64,000 bases of DNA from Candidatus Sulfotelmatobacter sp. (GTDB lineage Bacteria; Acidobacteriota; Terriglobia; Terriglobales; Acidobacteriaceae): positions 682,001-746,000 of the forward strand of contig DASYBM010000016.1 in the NCBI GenBank assembly GCA_036500765.1, written 5' to 3'. This document shows, one piece after another, positions 18,726 through 28,622 of this stretch. Numbering within the stretch: position 1 is the stretch's first letter; each line of letters begins with the position of its first letter. A model generated the notes under the pieces. The model saw only the letters and a list, made by a program, of their open reading frames with translations, had not been told where the DNA came from and did not search any database. Both the position numbers and the translations under genes were made by a program.

Positions 18726-21700
18726 ATGACGACGCGTCTCAACTCGAAGCTTGGCGTGAGCAAGCCCCGCCGGCCTGCCGCCCAGGGCCTCTACAACCCC
18801 GCGCACGAGCACGACGCCTGCGGCATCGGATTTGTCGCCAGCATAAGCGGTCAGAAAAGCCACGAGATCGTTCGCAAGGGAATCCAGGTTCTGCTCAACC
18901 TCGCGCATCGCGGCGCATGCGGCTGCGATCCTGAAACCGGAGATGGCGCCGGCGTCCTGATTCAGATTCCACACAAGTTCTTCGCGCGCGAATGCGAGAA
19001 GCTTGGCTTTACGCTGCCGAAAGCGGGAAGCTACGGCGTCGGCATGACCTTCCTGCCCGTCGAGAAGCATCAGCGCCTTCAGTGCGAAGGAATTCTCGAA
19101 CGCATCGTTCGCGAAGAGGGCCTGACGCTCATCGGTTGGCGCGACACTCCGGTCTATGCTTCTGCGATCGGTCGCGTAGCGCGTGCCTCGCAGCCGTATA
19201 TCCAGCAGATTTTCGTTAAATGCCCTGCCGCCGTTTGCGCCGACGAAGAGGCCTTCGAACGCAAGCTCTACGTCGTGCGCAAGCGTGCCGAAAATGAAAT
19301 CCGCGAATCCGGCATTGGAGACGCGGAAATGTTTTATATCCCGTCGCTCTCCTGCCGCACCATCGTTTACAAGGGATTGCTGCTGGCTTCGCAAATCACC
19401 AACTTCTATCGCGAACTTTCCGATCCCGATGCAGTCAGCGCGTTGTGTCTGGTCCACCAGCGCTTCTCGACCAATACGTTTCCCAGTTGGGATCGCGCGC
19501 ATCCTTACCGCTATGTCGCGCACAACGGTGAGATCAACACGCTTCGTGGCAACGTCAACTGGATGCAGGCTCGCCAGTCGCTGTTGCAATCTCCGCTCTT
19601 TGGCGACGATTTGAAAAAGCTTTACCCAATCATCGCTCCCGACGGCAGCGACTCCGCCAACTTCGACAATGCAGTCGAATTGCTTCTCCAGGCCGGACGC
19701 AGCCTGCCGCATGTGATGGCCATGCTGATTCCAGAAGCCTGGTCGGGCAATCCGCACATGAAGCCGGAGAAGCGCGCTTTCTACGAATATCACGCGTGCC
19801 TGATGGAGCCCTGGGACGGCCCTGCTGCCATGGCATTTACCGATGGCCGCGTCATCGGCGCCACGCTCGACCGCAACGGCCTGCGTCCAGGTCGATACGT
19901 TGTCACCCACGACGATCTGGTGGTCATGGCCTCGGAAGCCGGAGTTCTCGACATCGCGCCGGAACAGGTGAAGAGCAAAGGCCGCCTCCAGCCTGGAAAA
20001 ATGTTCCTGGTCGACACCGTCGAAGGCCGCATCGTTTCTGACAAAGAAATCAAGCAGAAACTCGCTGCGCGTCGACCCTACGCCGAGTGGGTGAAAGACA
20101 ATCAGATCACCATCGATCAGTTGCCCGACCCCACGCGCATGCACCATCCCGACGCAGAGACGCTGCTCCGCCGCCAGCGCGCCTTCGGTTATAGCGATGA
20201 AGATTTGCGGATGCTCCTCGCGCCCATGGCCTCGAAGGGTGAAGAACCGATCGGCTCGATGGGAACCGATACGCCACTGGCCTGTCTTTCTGACAAGCCG
20301 CAGTCGCTATTTAACTATTTCAAGCAGCTATTCGCGCAGGTGACGAATCCTCCAATCGATCCCATCCGCGAAGAGATGGTGATGTCACTCATCAGCTACA
20401 TCGGCAGCGAGCGCAACATTCTCGAAGAAGCGCCAGAGAATTGCCACATGCTGAAGCTGGAGCATCCGCTGCTCTCGAATCGCGAACTGGAAAAACTTCG
20501 CCGCGTTTCGAATCGCGACCTGCTCGCGACCACGCTGCCTGCTCTATTTCGCGCCGCCGACGGTGAATCTGGCCTCAAGCGCGCTCTCGACGATCTATGC
20601 CAGCGCGCCTCGTTCGCGGTAAAGGCAGGATACTCGCTGCTCATTCTTTCCGATCGCGGCGTCGACAAAGATTACGCTCCCATTCCGTGTCTGCTCGCAT
20701 TGGCCGCAGTGCACAACCTGCTGGTGAGGGAGGAAACCAGAACCCAGGTTGCGCTGATCACCGAATCCGGCGAGCCGCGCGAAGTCATGCATTTTGCCTT
20801 GCTGAGCGGCTACGGCGCGAGCGCCATCAATCCGTACCTGGCGCTTGAGAGCGTGGAGAATCTGGCCTGGCGCGGCGAATTGGGCGATGTGACTCCCGAA
20901 CTCGCCGTCAAGCATTTCATGAAAGCCATCAAAAAGGGCCTGCTGAAGACTTTTTCGAAGATGGGCATCTCAACGTTGCAAAGTTATCAGGGAGCGCAAG
21001 TCTTTGAAGCGATCGGGCTGAACAAAGAGTTGATCGATGCGTATTTCGCCGGGACCATCTCACGACTCGAGGGCATCGGTCTCTCGGTTCTGGCCGCCGA
21101 AGCCCAACTGAAACATGAATACGCTTTCCGCCCGCTGACCGAATTCGAAACCGAACTTGCAGTTGGCGGCGCCTATCACCAACGCGTGAACGGCGAATAT
21201 CATCTTCTCAATCCGCAGACCATCGGCAAGCTGCAGCACGCCGTGCGCGAGGATAGCTTTAAGACATTCCAGGAATACACCGACCTCATCGACAATCAGA
21301 GCGCCAACCTGTGCACCTTGCGCGGCCTGATGAAGTTGAAGAAGAGCGACACGCCGCTTCCGATCGAGGAAGTCGAGCCCGCCAAAGAAATCGTGAAACG
21401 CTTTACCACCGGCGCCATGTCGTTCGGTTCGATCGGCAAGGAAGCGCACGAGACTCTGGCCATCGCCATGAACCGCATCGGCGGCAAGTCGAACACCGGC
21501 GAAGGGGGAGAAGACGAAGAGCGCTTCAGGCCCGACGCCAGCGGCGATTTACGGCGAAGCGCGGTGAAGCAGGTCGCATCTGCGCGCTTCGGTGTGACGG
21601 CAAACTATCTCGTGAACGCCGACGAGTTGCAGATCAAGATGGCGCAAGGCGCGAAACCCGGCGAGGGCGGCCAGCTGCCCGGCCACAAAGTCGACGACGT

Positions 21701-23408
21701 AATCGCGCGCCTGCGGCACTCGATTCCTGGCGTGGGGCTGATCTCGCCGCCACCGCATCACGATATCTACTCCATCGAAGATCTCGCGCAGCTCATCTAC
21801 GACCTGAAGAATGTAAATCCGCAGGCACGCATCGCCGTGAAGCTGGTCGCCGAAGTGGGCGTCGGCACCGTCGCGGCGGGCGTGGCCAAAGCGCACGCAG
21901 ATGTCGTGCTCATCAGCGGAGACAGCGGCGGCACTGGCGCGTCGCCCTTGAGTTCCATCAAGCACGCCGGCGTTCCGTGGGAACTTGGTCTCGCCGAAAC
22001 CCAGCAAGTCCTTCTCTTGAACGATCTGCGCAGCCGCATCCGCGTGCAAACCGACGGTAAGTTGCAAACTGGCCGCGATGTCGCCATTGCCGCGTTACTG
22101 GGGGCAGAAGAGTTCGGCTTCGCGACCACGCCTCTAATCGCGATGGGCTGCATCATGATGCGCAAATGCCATCTCAACACTTGCTCGGTCGGCATCGCCA
22201 CGCAAGACCCGGTGCTCCGCCAGCAATTCAAGGGACAGCCCGAGCACGTCATCAATTTTTTCTTTTTCATCGCCCAACAACTTCGGCAATACATGGCGGA
22301 TCTCGGCTTCCGCACCGTCGACGAGATGGTCGGCCGTGTCGATATGCTCGATGTGAATTCCGCGCTGAACTTCTGGAAAGATCACTGGAAGGCGAAAGGC
22401 CTCGACTTCTCGGCAATCTTCTACAACCCGCCCGTGCCGTCGCGCGTCGCACGGCGTCGCATCCACTCGCAGGATCATGGCCTGGAGCAGGCCCTCGATC
22501 ACAAAATTCTCGGGCAGGTCCAAGATGCTCTTGAAAGTTTAACGCCGATCAAAGTGAATTTTCCGGTGCGCAACATCCACCGCTCCGTCGGCAGCATGTT
22601 GAGCGGCGAAATCGCCCGCCGCCACGGTTCTGCCGGACTCCCCGACGACACCGTGTGCGTTCAACTTTCCGGCTCGGCTGGGCAGAGTCTGGGCGCGTTC
22701 CTGGCGAAAGGCGTCACGCTCACGCTCGAAGGCGAAGCCAACGATTATGTCGGCAAGGGACTCTCCGGCGGCCGCATTGTTGTTTATCCCCCGCGCGGCT
22801 CCGGTTTCGCCGCGGAAGAAAATATTCTCATCGGCAATGTGGCGCTCTACGGCGCGACGAGTGGCGAAGCCTTCTTCAATGGAGTCGCGGGTGAACGCTT
22901 TGCGGTGCGCAACTCTGGCGCGACTGCCGTTGTCGAAGGCGTCGGCGACCACGGCTGCGAATACATGACAAACGGTCTGGTGCTGGTGCTCGGATCCTGT
23001 GGCAGAAATTTCGCCGCCGGCATGAGCGGGGGCGTCGCCTACGTATTCGACGAGCGTGGAGACTTCACCGAGAAGCGCTGCAACCTCGATTCGGTTGATC
23101 TCGAGCCTCTGCTCGATGGGCAGGACGTTCAGATTGTCCGCGACATGATCACGAGGCATCGCGAACTGACCGGCAGCCGCCGCGCGCAGTCGATTCTCGC
23201 GAACTGGAACGAGATGAGCTCGCGCTTCATCAAAGTCTTCCCGCACGAATTCAAGCGCGTGCTGGGCATCAGCCGGAGCGAACAAGCCTACATTCCGAGC
23301 CAGCCTGTTTCCCTCCTGGCTGAAGCCGAGCAACTTCAAGCCGAGCAACTTCAAGCCGAGCAGCTTCAAGCCGAGCAGGTGCAGCATGGTCAGGTGTTGC
23401 ATGGGTAA
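18726..23408 (+). CDS. gltB: Glutamate synthase, large subunit
   Basis: The 1560-residue protein has the full domain order: class II glutamine amidotransferase (from Cys32 in HDACGIGF; the first 31 residues would be a propeptide removed to expose the Cys), central domain, FMN-binding synthase domain with [10 protein letters not shown] and the 3Fe-4S cysteines in [17 protein letters not shown], and a C-terminal GXGXG beta-helix ([12 protein letters not shown]). It transfers the amide of glutamine to 2-oxoglutarate. The C-terminus is extended by a run of AEQLQ repeats (15-bp tandem DNA repeat), not part of the family. gltD overlaps by 8 bases. Confidence 0.96.
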   Translation: MTTRLNSKLGVSKPRRPAAQGLYNPAHEHDACGIGFVASISGQKSHEIVRKGIQVLLNLAHRGACGCDPETGDGAGVLIQIPHKFFARECEKLGFTLPKAGSYGVGMTFLPVEKHQRLQCEGILERIVREEGLTLIGWRDTPVYASAIGRVARASQPYIQQIFVKCPAAVCADEEAFERKLYVVRKRAENEIRESGIGDAEMFYIPSLSCRTIVYKGLLLASQITNFYRELSDPDAVSALCLVHQRFSTNTFPSWDRAHPYRYVAHNGEINTLRGNVNWMQARQSLLQSPLFGDDLKKLYPIIAPDGSDSANFDNAVELLLQAGRSLPHVMAMLIPEAWSGNPHMKPEKRAFYEYHACLMEPWDGPAAMAFTDGRVIGATLDRNGLRPGRYVVTHDDLVVMASEAGVLDIAPEQVKSKGRLQPGKMFLVDTVEGRIVSDKEIKQKLAARRPYAEWVKDNQITIDQLPDPTRMHHPDAETLLRRQRAFGYSDEDLRMLLAPMASKGEEPIGSMGTDTPLACLSDKPQSLFNYFKQLFAQVTNPPIDPIREEMVMSLISYIGSERNILEEAPENCHMLKLEHPLLSNRELEKLRRVSNRDLLATTLPALFRAADGESGLKRALDDLCQRASFAVKAGYSLLILSDRGVDKDYAPIPCLLALAAVHNLLVREETRTQVALITESGEPREVMHFALLSGYGASAINPYLALESVENLAWRGELGDVTPELAVKHFMKAIKKGLLKTFSKMGISTLQSYQGAQVFEAIGLNKELIDAYFAGTISRLEGIGLSVLAAEAQLKHEYAFRPLTEFETELAVGGAYHQRVNGEYHLLNPQTIGKLQHAVREDSFKTFQEYTDLIDNQSANLCTLRGLMKLKKSDTPLPIEEVEPAKEIVKRFTTGAMSFGSIGKEAHETLAIAMNRIGGKSNTGEGGEDEERFRPDASGDLRRSAVKQVASARFGVTANYLVNADELQIKMAQGAKPGEGGQLPGHKVDDVIARLRHSIPGVGLISPPPHHDIYSIEDLAQLIYDLKNVNPQARIAVKLVAEVGVGTVAAGVAKAHADVVLISGDSGGTGASPLSSIKHAGVPWELGLAETQQVLLLNDLRSRIRVQTDGKLQTGRDVAIAALLGAEEFGFATTPLIAMGCIMMRKCHLNTCSVGIATQDPVLRQQFKGQPEHVINFFFFIAQQLRQYMADLGFRTVDEMVGRVDMLDVNSALNFWKDHWKAKGLDFSAIFYNPPVPSRVARRRIHSQDHGLEQALDHKILGQVQDALESLTPIKVNFPVRNIHRSVGSMLSGEIARRHGSAGLPDDTVCVQLSGSAGQSLGAFLAKGVTLTLEGEANDYVGKGLSGGRIVVYPPRGSGFAAEENILIGNVALYGATSGEAFFNGVAGERFAVRNSGATAVVEGVGDHGCEYMTNGLVLVLGSCGRNFAAGMSGGVAYVFDERGDFTEKRCNLDSVDLEPLLDGQDVQIVRDMITRHRELTGSRRAQSILANWNEMSSRFIKVFPHEFKRVLGISRSEQAYIPSQPVSLLAEAEQLQAEQLQAEQLQAEQVQHGQVLHG
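23325..23384 (+). repeat. 15-bp tandem repeat in the gltB 3' end
   Basis: Four units of 15 bases (GCCGAGCAACTTCAA, the last one divergent) encode the AEQLQ repeats at the C-terminus of GltB just before gltD. Similar short tandem repeats recur at many gene junctions in this window. Confidence 0.9.
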
Positions 23409-24855
23409 GACCACCGGCTTCATGGATTACTCGCGCGAGCTTGCCCCGCGCCGCCCCGTAACCGAACGCGTGAATGACTGGTTCGAGATCTACCAGGATT
23501 TTCCCGAAGCCAAGCTGCGCGAGCAGAGTGCCCGCTGCATGGACTGCGGCGTGCCCTTCTGCCAAACCGGATGCCCCGTCAGCAATCTCATTCCTGACTG
23601 GAACGATCTGGTTTATCGCGGACGCTGGAAGGACGCGCTTCGCCAACTGCACGCCACGAATAATTTTCCCGAGTTCACAGGACGCATCTGTCCCGCGCCC
23701 TGCGAAGCCTCGTGCGTGCTGGGTATCAACCAGTCTCCGGTCACCATTAAGCAAAACGAAAAAAATATCGTCGAGCGCGGATTTCTCGAAGGTTGGATTC
23801 GTCCCGAGCCTCCGAAAGTTCGCACCGCAAAAAAAATCGCTGTCGTCGGCTCAGGTCCAGCCGGACTCGCTGCTGCTCAACAGTTGTGCCGCGCCGGCCA
23901 CGCTGTAACGGTCTACGAAAAAGCCGACCGCCTCGGCGGACTCCTCCGCTACGGCATCCCCGAGTTCAAACTCGAAAAACACATCATCGATCGCCGCCTC
24001 GAACAGATGTCCGCCGAAGGCGTGAAGTTCGTAACCAATGCGGAAGTAGGAACGAAAATTCCTGTCGAAGATCTTCGCCGCGACTTCGACGCCATAGTTC
24101 TCGCCGGCGGCTCCGAGCGTCCTCGTGACCTGAAAATTCCCGGACGGGAGTTGAAGGGAATTCACTACGCGATGGAATTTCTCGCGCAGCAGAACAAACG
24201 CTGCCTCGGCGACACGCTCGATCCCGCGACCGAAATTCTCGCCACCGGAAAACGCATCGTCATCATCGGCGGCGGCGACACTGGCGCCGATTGCCTGGGC
24301 ACGGTGCATCGCCAGAAGCCGGCTTCAGTGCATCAGTTCGAGATCATGCCCAAGCCGCCCGACGAACGCTCGCCGCTAACGCCCTGGCCGCTTTGGCCCA
24401 TGCAACTTCGCGTTGAGGGCGCTCATGAAGAAGGCGGCGTGCGCGACTGGAGCATTGCGACCACAGAATTCATCGGCGACGCGGCCGGCCACGTTAAACA
24501 ACTTCACGCCGTTAGGGTCGGCACTCCTCCGAAGTTCGACTCCATCCCCGGCACCGAGTTCAGCATGGACGCGGATCTCGTCCTGATCGCCATGGGCTTC
24601 CTCGGCCCCGAGCGCCGTGGCATGATCGAGCAACTGGGAGTTCAACTCGACAACCGCGGCAACGTGGCGACCGACCCGAACTATATGTCGTCAATTCCCG
24701 GAGTCTTCGCCGCCGGCGACATGCGCCGCGGACAGTCGCTGGTAGTGTGGGCGATTTCTGAAGGCCGCAAAGCCGCTGCCTCAGTAGATGCGTACTTGAA
24801 AGCGCAATCCATCCGCCCGGTCACGCCAGCTTCCGCCGCGCAACAAATCGCCTGA
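23401..24855 (+). CDS. gltD: Glutamate synthase, small subunit
   Basis: The start ATG 23401 overlaps the last 8 bases of gltB (484 residues); a GTG five codons upstream is less likely. Cys-rich N-domain motifs [13 protein letters not shown] and CPAPCEASC bind two [4Fe-4S] clusters. Two Rossmann motifs follow, [12 protein letters not shown] for FAD and [14 protein letters not shown] for NADPH. The subunit passes electrons from NADPH to GltB. The length is normal for the NADPH-GOGAT beta subunit. The gene is translationally coupled to gltB. Confidence 0.96.
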   Translation: MGKTTGFMDYSRELAPRRPVTERVNDWFEIYQDFPEAKLREQSARCMDCGVPFCQTGCPVSNLIPDWNDLVYRGRWKDALRQLHATNNFPEFTGRICPAPCEASCVLGINQSPVTIKQNEKNIVERGFLEGWIRPEPPKVRTAKKIAVVGSGPAGLAAAQQLCRAGHAVTVYEKADRLGGLLRYGIPEFKLEKHIIDRRLEQMSAEGVKFVTNAEVGTKIPVEDLRRDFDAIVLAGGSERPRDLKIPGRELKGIHYAMEFLAQQNKRCLGDTLDPATEILATGKRIVIIGGGDTGADCLGTVHRQKPASVHQFEIMPKPPDERSPLTPWPLWPMQLRVEGAHEEGGVRDWSIATTEFIGDAAGHVKQLHAVRVGTPPKFDSIPGTEFSMDADLVLIAMGFLGPERRGMIEQLGVQLDNRGNVATDPNYMSSIPGVFAAGDMRRGQSLVVWAISEGRKAAASVDAYLKAQSIRPVTPASAAQQIA

Positions 24856-24868
24856 TGATTTTGTCTTT

Positions 24869-24890
24869 CTTAGCGTTCTTTGCGGTTCAA
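24869..24890. repeat. Dispersed intergenic motif, copy 2
   Basis: CTTAGCGTTCTTTGCGG in the gap between gltD and the threonine ammonia-lyase gene is a further copy of the degenerate CTTNGYGNCCTTNGYGG family. Confidence 0.45.
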
Positions 24891-24964
24891 GCTTTGATTT
24901 CCCCCGTCGCGATACCTATGCAGAACTTGAAAGCCGGGGCCGTGTAAGATGCTGCTCAACCCGC

Positions 24965-26173
24965 ATGATCCAACTTTCCGACATCCAGGCCGCTCTCCAC
25001 AGAATTCGCGCCGATATCCGCGTTTCGCCCTGCACGCACTCGGAGACATTTTCCGGCCTCACCGGCAATTCCATTTTCCTCAAGCTCGACAATCAGCAGC
25101 GCACCGGAGCGTTCAAAGAACGCGGCGCGCTGAACAAACTTCTCACTCTCAATCCGGATGAACGCTCCAGCGGCGTAATCGCGGCCTCCGCCGGCAATCA
25201 CGCGCAAGGCGTCGCTTACCACGCGGGACGGCACAAAATAGCCGCCCGCATCGTCATGCCGCTCCCCACACCTCTAACCAAAGTCTCGGCCACGCGCGCT
25301 TACGGAGCCGAAGTCGTTCTTCACGGCACAAACTACGACGAGGCCTACGAGAAAGCCATTCACCTGAGCCAGCACGATGGCCTGACGCTCATTCATGCCT
25401 TCGACGATGATGCCGTCATCGCAGGGCAGGGAACGCTGGGGCTGGAAATTCTCGAGCAGCATCCTGGGATCGAAGTAATCGTCGCGCCCATTGGCGGCGG
25501 AGGATTGATCGGCGGCATCGCCTGCGCCGTCAAAGAAACGAGTCCCGCCGTGCAGATTTTCGGCGTGCAACCCGCGCGCATTCCTTCCATGAAAGCCGCC
25601 GTGGCCGAAGGCAAGCCCGTTACTCTGAACGCCGCCAAGACCATTGCCGATGGAATCGCGGTACGCCGCGCCGGAGAGCGCACGCTCCCTCTGGTTCAAC
25701 AGTATGTCGACGACATCGTGACGGTCGAAGAGGAAGAAATCGCGAACGCAATTCTCCTGTTGCTGGAGCGCGAAAAAACTTTGGCGGAAGGCGCGGGAGC
25801 GGCCGCCATCGCCGCCCTGCTCAACCGCAAGCTGCCGCTCCAAGGAAAGAAAATCGCCGTCCTCGTCGGCGGCGGGAATATCGACGTCACATTGCTTTCG
25901 CGCATCATCGAGCGCGGTCTCGTGAAAGACGGCCGCCTCGTCCGTCTACGCGTTCACCTGCCCGACTATCCCGGCGCGCTGCACCGCCTCACCGGAATCC
26001 TCGCCGACCATCGCGCCAATATCGTCGAGACCGCCTATGATCGCGCCTACCACGGTGTCAATCTCGGCGACACCGCCATCGACATCACCATGGAAACCCG
26101 AGGCCCCGACCATATCGTCGAGCTTCTGGAGGCCCTGGTCGCCGCAGGCTACACCCACGAAAGAATTTTGTGA
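24965..26173 (+). CDS. ilvA: Threonine ammonia-lyase with C-terminal ACT domain
   Basis: The 402-residue PLP enzyme of fold type II deaminates threonine to 2-oxobutanoate for isoleucine synthesis or threonine breakdown. The PLP Lys is in RTGAFKERGA (near residue 49), the phosphate-binding glycines are in IGGGGLIGGI, and a C-terminal ACT-like domain (LRVHLPDYPGALHRLTGILA) suggests allosteric control. This short form with one ACT domain is the type annotated ilvA or tdcB in many bacteria; the symbol is therefore tentative. It follows gltD after 109 bases and may be read from its own promoter. Confidence 0.9.
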   Translation: MIQLSDIQAALHRIRADIRVSPCTHSETFSGLTGNSIFLKLDNQQRTGAFKERGALNKLLTLNPDERSSGVIAASAGNHAQGVAYHAGRHKIAARIVMPLPTPLTKVSATRAYGAEVVLHGTNYDEAYEKAIHLSQHDGLTLIHAFDDDAVIAGQGTLGLEILEQHPGIEVIVAPIGGGGLIGGIACAVKETSPAVQIFGVQPARIPSMKAAVAEGKPVTLNAAKTIADGIAVRRAGERTLPLVQQYVDDIVTVEEEEIANAILLLLEREKTLAEGAGAAAIAALLNRKLPLQGKKIAVLVGGGNIDVTLLSRIIERGLVKDGRLVRLRVHLPDYPGALHRLTGILADHRANIVETAYDRAYHGVNLGDTAIDITMETRGPDHIVELLEALVAAGYTHERIL

Positions 26174-26204
26174 TCCAGCCCGAATAGTAATCCGAGACAG
26201 TCGG

Positions 26205-26939
26205 TCACGGAGCCGACGAACTAATAGGAGTTTTCGAGCTGCTACCGCCGCACAGCAGGACGCAAAGTAGAACTCCTGTTCCCCCTGCCGCACCCGCCGC
26301 AATCCATTTGGTGTTTGGGCTGGCACCGGCGCCTTGCGGGCGCGGAGTCCCGCACAGTTCCGACTGATCGAAGCTCTTTTGCTCGGTCTCGTGAACCGTA
26401 GATCCGCTGGACGTTCCCGTCCCTGCAATCGGTTTCTTGTGGGCCGCTTCCTTGATTCCCGCGCGCTCCACATTCACGTTGCTCTTGCGCGCGGCCACCT
26501 GAATGTTTCCACTCAGATTCGCCACCTCATACTGCGTCCATTCCGTCAACACTGGTATTGCGGTCAGGCAATTTACTTTCACCTTAAAACTTTTCGAGGT
26601 TCCCACGGAAACGCTGCCATGATCCAATTCAAGAAGATTCGCTCCCAGTTGGGCGACGGTTTCTGGCTCAAGCAGAATAGTAGTTCCCTCCAGGCTCAGG
26701 TTCGCGGAAGCTCCAGCCTTAGTTTCGAGCAGGTCGCCGGGAAACACTGCGGAGGAGTCCCTGGCTTCGTAGCCGTTGACCCAGACGCTGCCCTGGGTGC
26801 GGAGAATTGACCCGCCCTTCTGAGGCTGCACAGGCGGAGCTAGACCGTTCTTGTCCGTCCCACTCTGGCCCAAGACGGCCTGAGGGAGGACGAGCAGCAT
26901 CGCCCAACACAGAAAACGACGTAAGATAGGAACATGCAT
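26205..26939 (-). CDS. FecR-like secreted protein with C-terminal membrane segment
   Basis: The frame is open far upstream, but the signal peptide (ILRRFLCWAMLLVLPQAVLG) places the start at ATG 26939, giving 244 residues. The middle part has the FecR-like pattern (GSVWVNGYEARDSSAVFPGD, then LSLEGTTILLEPETVAQLG). The C-terminus carries a hydrophobic Gly/Ala/Leu segment (AAGAAGGTGVLLCVLLCGG) and a Ser-rich tail that may anchor it. No sigma factor or FecI partner is near. The function is unknown. It is divergent from the DUF5666 gene. Confidence 0.7.
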   Translation of the reverse strand: MHVPILRRFLCWAMLLVLPQAVLGQSGTDKNGLAPPVQPQKGGSILRTQGSVWVNGYEARDSSAVFPGDLLETKAGASANLSLEGTTILLEPETVAQLGANLLELDHGSVSVGTSKSFKVKVNCLTAIPVLTEWTQYEVANLSGNIQVAARKSNVNVERAGIKEAAHKKPIAGTGTSSGSTVHETEQKSFDQSELCGTPRPQGAGASPNTKWIAAGAAGGTGVLLCVLLCGGSSSKTPISSSAP

Positions 26940-27144
26940 GAAAGACAAATATCCGCAAACTTGCCTGTCAAAATCGTATCTCCGCCCACCCCCCTCGTCT
27001 ATTAGCACTCTGGATGCGTCAGAAGAAACGGTCTCCGAAAATGCCCGCCGGGAACGCCGCCCGCCATACTTGTTATGTTTGGGTAAAACTTTGTAAACCA
27101 TAGGCTTCCGCGGCCTGCGGCAATGTAAATTATAGGTGGGGCGT

Positions 27145-28470
27145 ATGAGCGCAAAACTACGATTGACCGCAATAAGAACGATGGCGGGACGAACGATGGC
27201 AAGACGAACACTTGCAACCGTCGGATTCGCCGTCATGCTCGTGACCGGAGCGCCGTTTCTTCCGGCATCTTTCGCAGCGACTTTTTCCCAGGCGCAGAAT
27301 GCGGGCCAGGCCGCGGTGGCGAAGCGCATCGGAACCATCAAAGCGATCAATGGAAACACAATCACGCTCGCAGCGGAAGCCGGTGCCGAGGTTGCAGTGA
27401 CTGTGCAGCCCAACGCACGCATCCTGCGCATTGCCCCCGGGGAAAAGGACCTCAAGAATGCCACGCCCATTCAGTTGCAGGAGTTGCAGGTCGGCGATAC
27501 GATTCGCGCCCGCGGCCATGCATCCGATGACGGCAAGACGCTAGCCGCCTTGGAGATCATCGTCATCACGCGCTCAACCGTGGCCGCCGTCGGTGAGCAA
27601 ATCCGCCAGGACTGGCAAAAGCGTGGCATGGGCGGCCTCGTCTGCGCTCTGGATGAAAACACCGGCACAATAACCGTCGCGGCCTCTTGCCGCACCGGAA
27701 CCAAGACCACCGTCGTCCACATCACAAAAAGTACCGTCATCCGGCGCTACGCTCCCGACTCCGTGAAATTTGAAGATGCCAAGCCCAGCACATTGCACGA
27801 AATTCACGTCGGAGACCAATTGCGCGCGCGCGGGACTCGCAGCTCCGATGGCGCCGAAATAACCGCCGACGAGATTGTCTCCGGCAAGTTCCCCTACATC
27901 GAGGGAACCGTCAAAAGTGTCGATGCAAGCACCGGCACACTCAGCGTTCAGGATGTGTTGAGCAAGAAAACCGTGGAGGTGAAAATTACGCCCGACTCGC
28001 AACTCCACAAGATACCGGCCGAAATGGCGCAGCGCTTTGCGATGAGAATCAAGAGCGCCCTTCCGCCGGGTATGCCGGGTGCGGCGAGTTCCTCCGCGCC
28101 AGCCGGCGGAACGCCGACCAGCGGTTCGTCAGCGCGCGGAAATGCGGGTGCTCCAGGCGTCGGAACTCCGGGCGCGGGCGCAGCAGGGATGGGCGGTGGT
28201 GCGCCGGGTGGCGTGCGCACCGGCGGAGCCATCGATTTCCAGCAAGTCCTGAGCCGACTTCCGTCTTCAACATTGACTGATCTCGACCTGAAAAAAGGAG
28301 ACGCAGTAGTGATCCTCGCCACCGAAGGCTCGCCTTCGAGTCCCAATACCGCGATTACGCTGCTCAGCGGGGTTGAGCCGATCCTTCAAGCTTCGCCCAC
28401 CGCCGGCCAGGCGATGATGCTCGCTCCGTGGAGCTTAGGGGGCGCACCTGGGGGCGACTCCGGCCCGTAG
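27145..28470 (+). CDS. Secreted DUF5666-domain protein
   Basis: The 441-residue protein starts at ATG 27145 with AGGTGGGG just upstream. Its N-terminus has several Arg, then a signal peptide (FAVMLVTGAPFLPASFAA). Three copies of the DUF5666 OB-like module can be seen (KRIGTIKAINGNTITLA; the module from GLVCALDENTGTITVA; GTVKSVDASTGTLSV), each with a conserved VGD-x-(I/L)RARG motif. A Gly/Ala/Ser-rich linker (residues about 310-365) leads to a short last module. It is probably exported to the periplasm; the function is unknown. The following receptor gene lies in the same direction, 152 bases away. Confidence 0.75.
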   Translation: MSAKLRLTAIRTMAGRTMARRTLATVGFAVMLVTGAPFLPASFAATFSQAQNAGQAAVAKRIGTIKAINGNTITLAAEAGAEVAVTVQPNARILRIAPGEKDLKNATPIQLQELQVGDTIRARGHASDDGKTLAALEIIVITRSTVAAVGEQIRQDWQKRGMGGLVCALDENTGTITVAASCRTGTKTTVVHITKSTVIRRYAPDSVKFEDAKPSTLHEIHVGDQLRARGTRSSDGAEITADEIVSGKFPYIEGTVKSVDASTGTLSVQDVLSKKTVEVKITPDSQLHKIPAEMAQRFAMRIKSALPPGMPGAASSSAPAGGTPTSGSSARGNAGAPGVGTPGAGAAGMGGGAPGGVRTGGAIDFQQVLSRLPSSTLTDLDLKKGDAVVILATEGSPSSPNTAITLLSGVEPILQASPTAGQAMMLAPWSLGGAPGGDSGP

Positions 28471-28480
28471 CTCTCTCAAT

Positions 28481-28530
28481 GATTATTGCTTGAAGATTGT
28501 TGCTGAAGGTTATTGCTGAATTATTGTTTG
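28481..28530 (+). repeat. 13-14 bp imperfect tandem repeat
   Basis: GATTATTGCTTGAA, GATTGTTGCTGAAG, GTTATTGCTGAAT and a partial fourth unit lie between the DUF5666 gene and the TonB-dependent receptor gene. This is one of several short tandem repeats at gene junctions. Confidence 0.7.
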
Positions 28531-28622
28531 GCCGCCGCTCCCGAATGTTTGGCCACTCCCGAATTCATACGAAACAAAATTCAAATGAATCCAGACCTGT
28601 TCAGAAATCAGGAAAATTGCAA

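Noticed and set aside
18561..20147. A 528-codon open frame on the minus strand
   Set aside because: It is antisense to gltB, with no recognisable domain.
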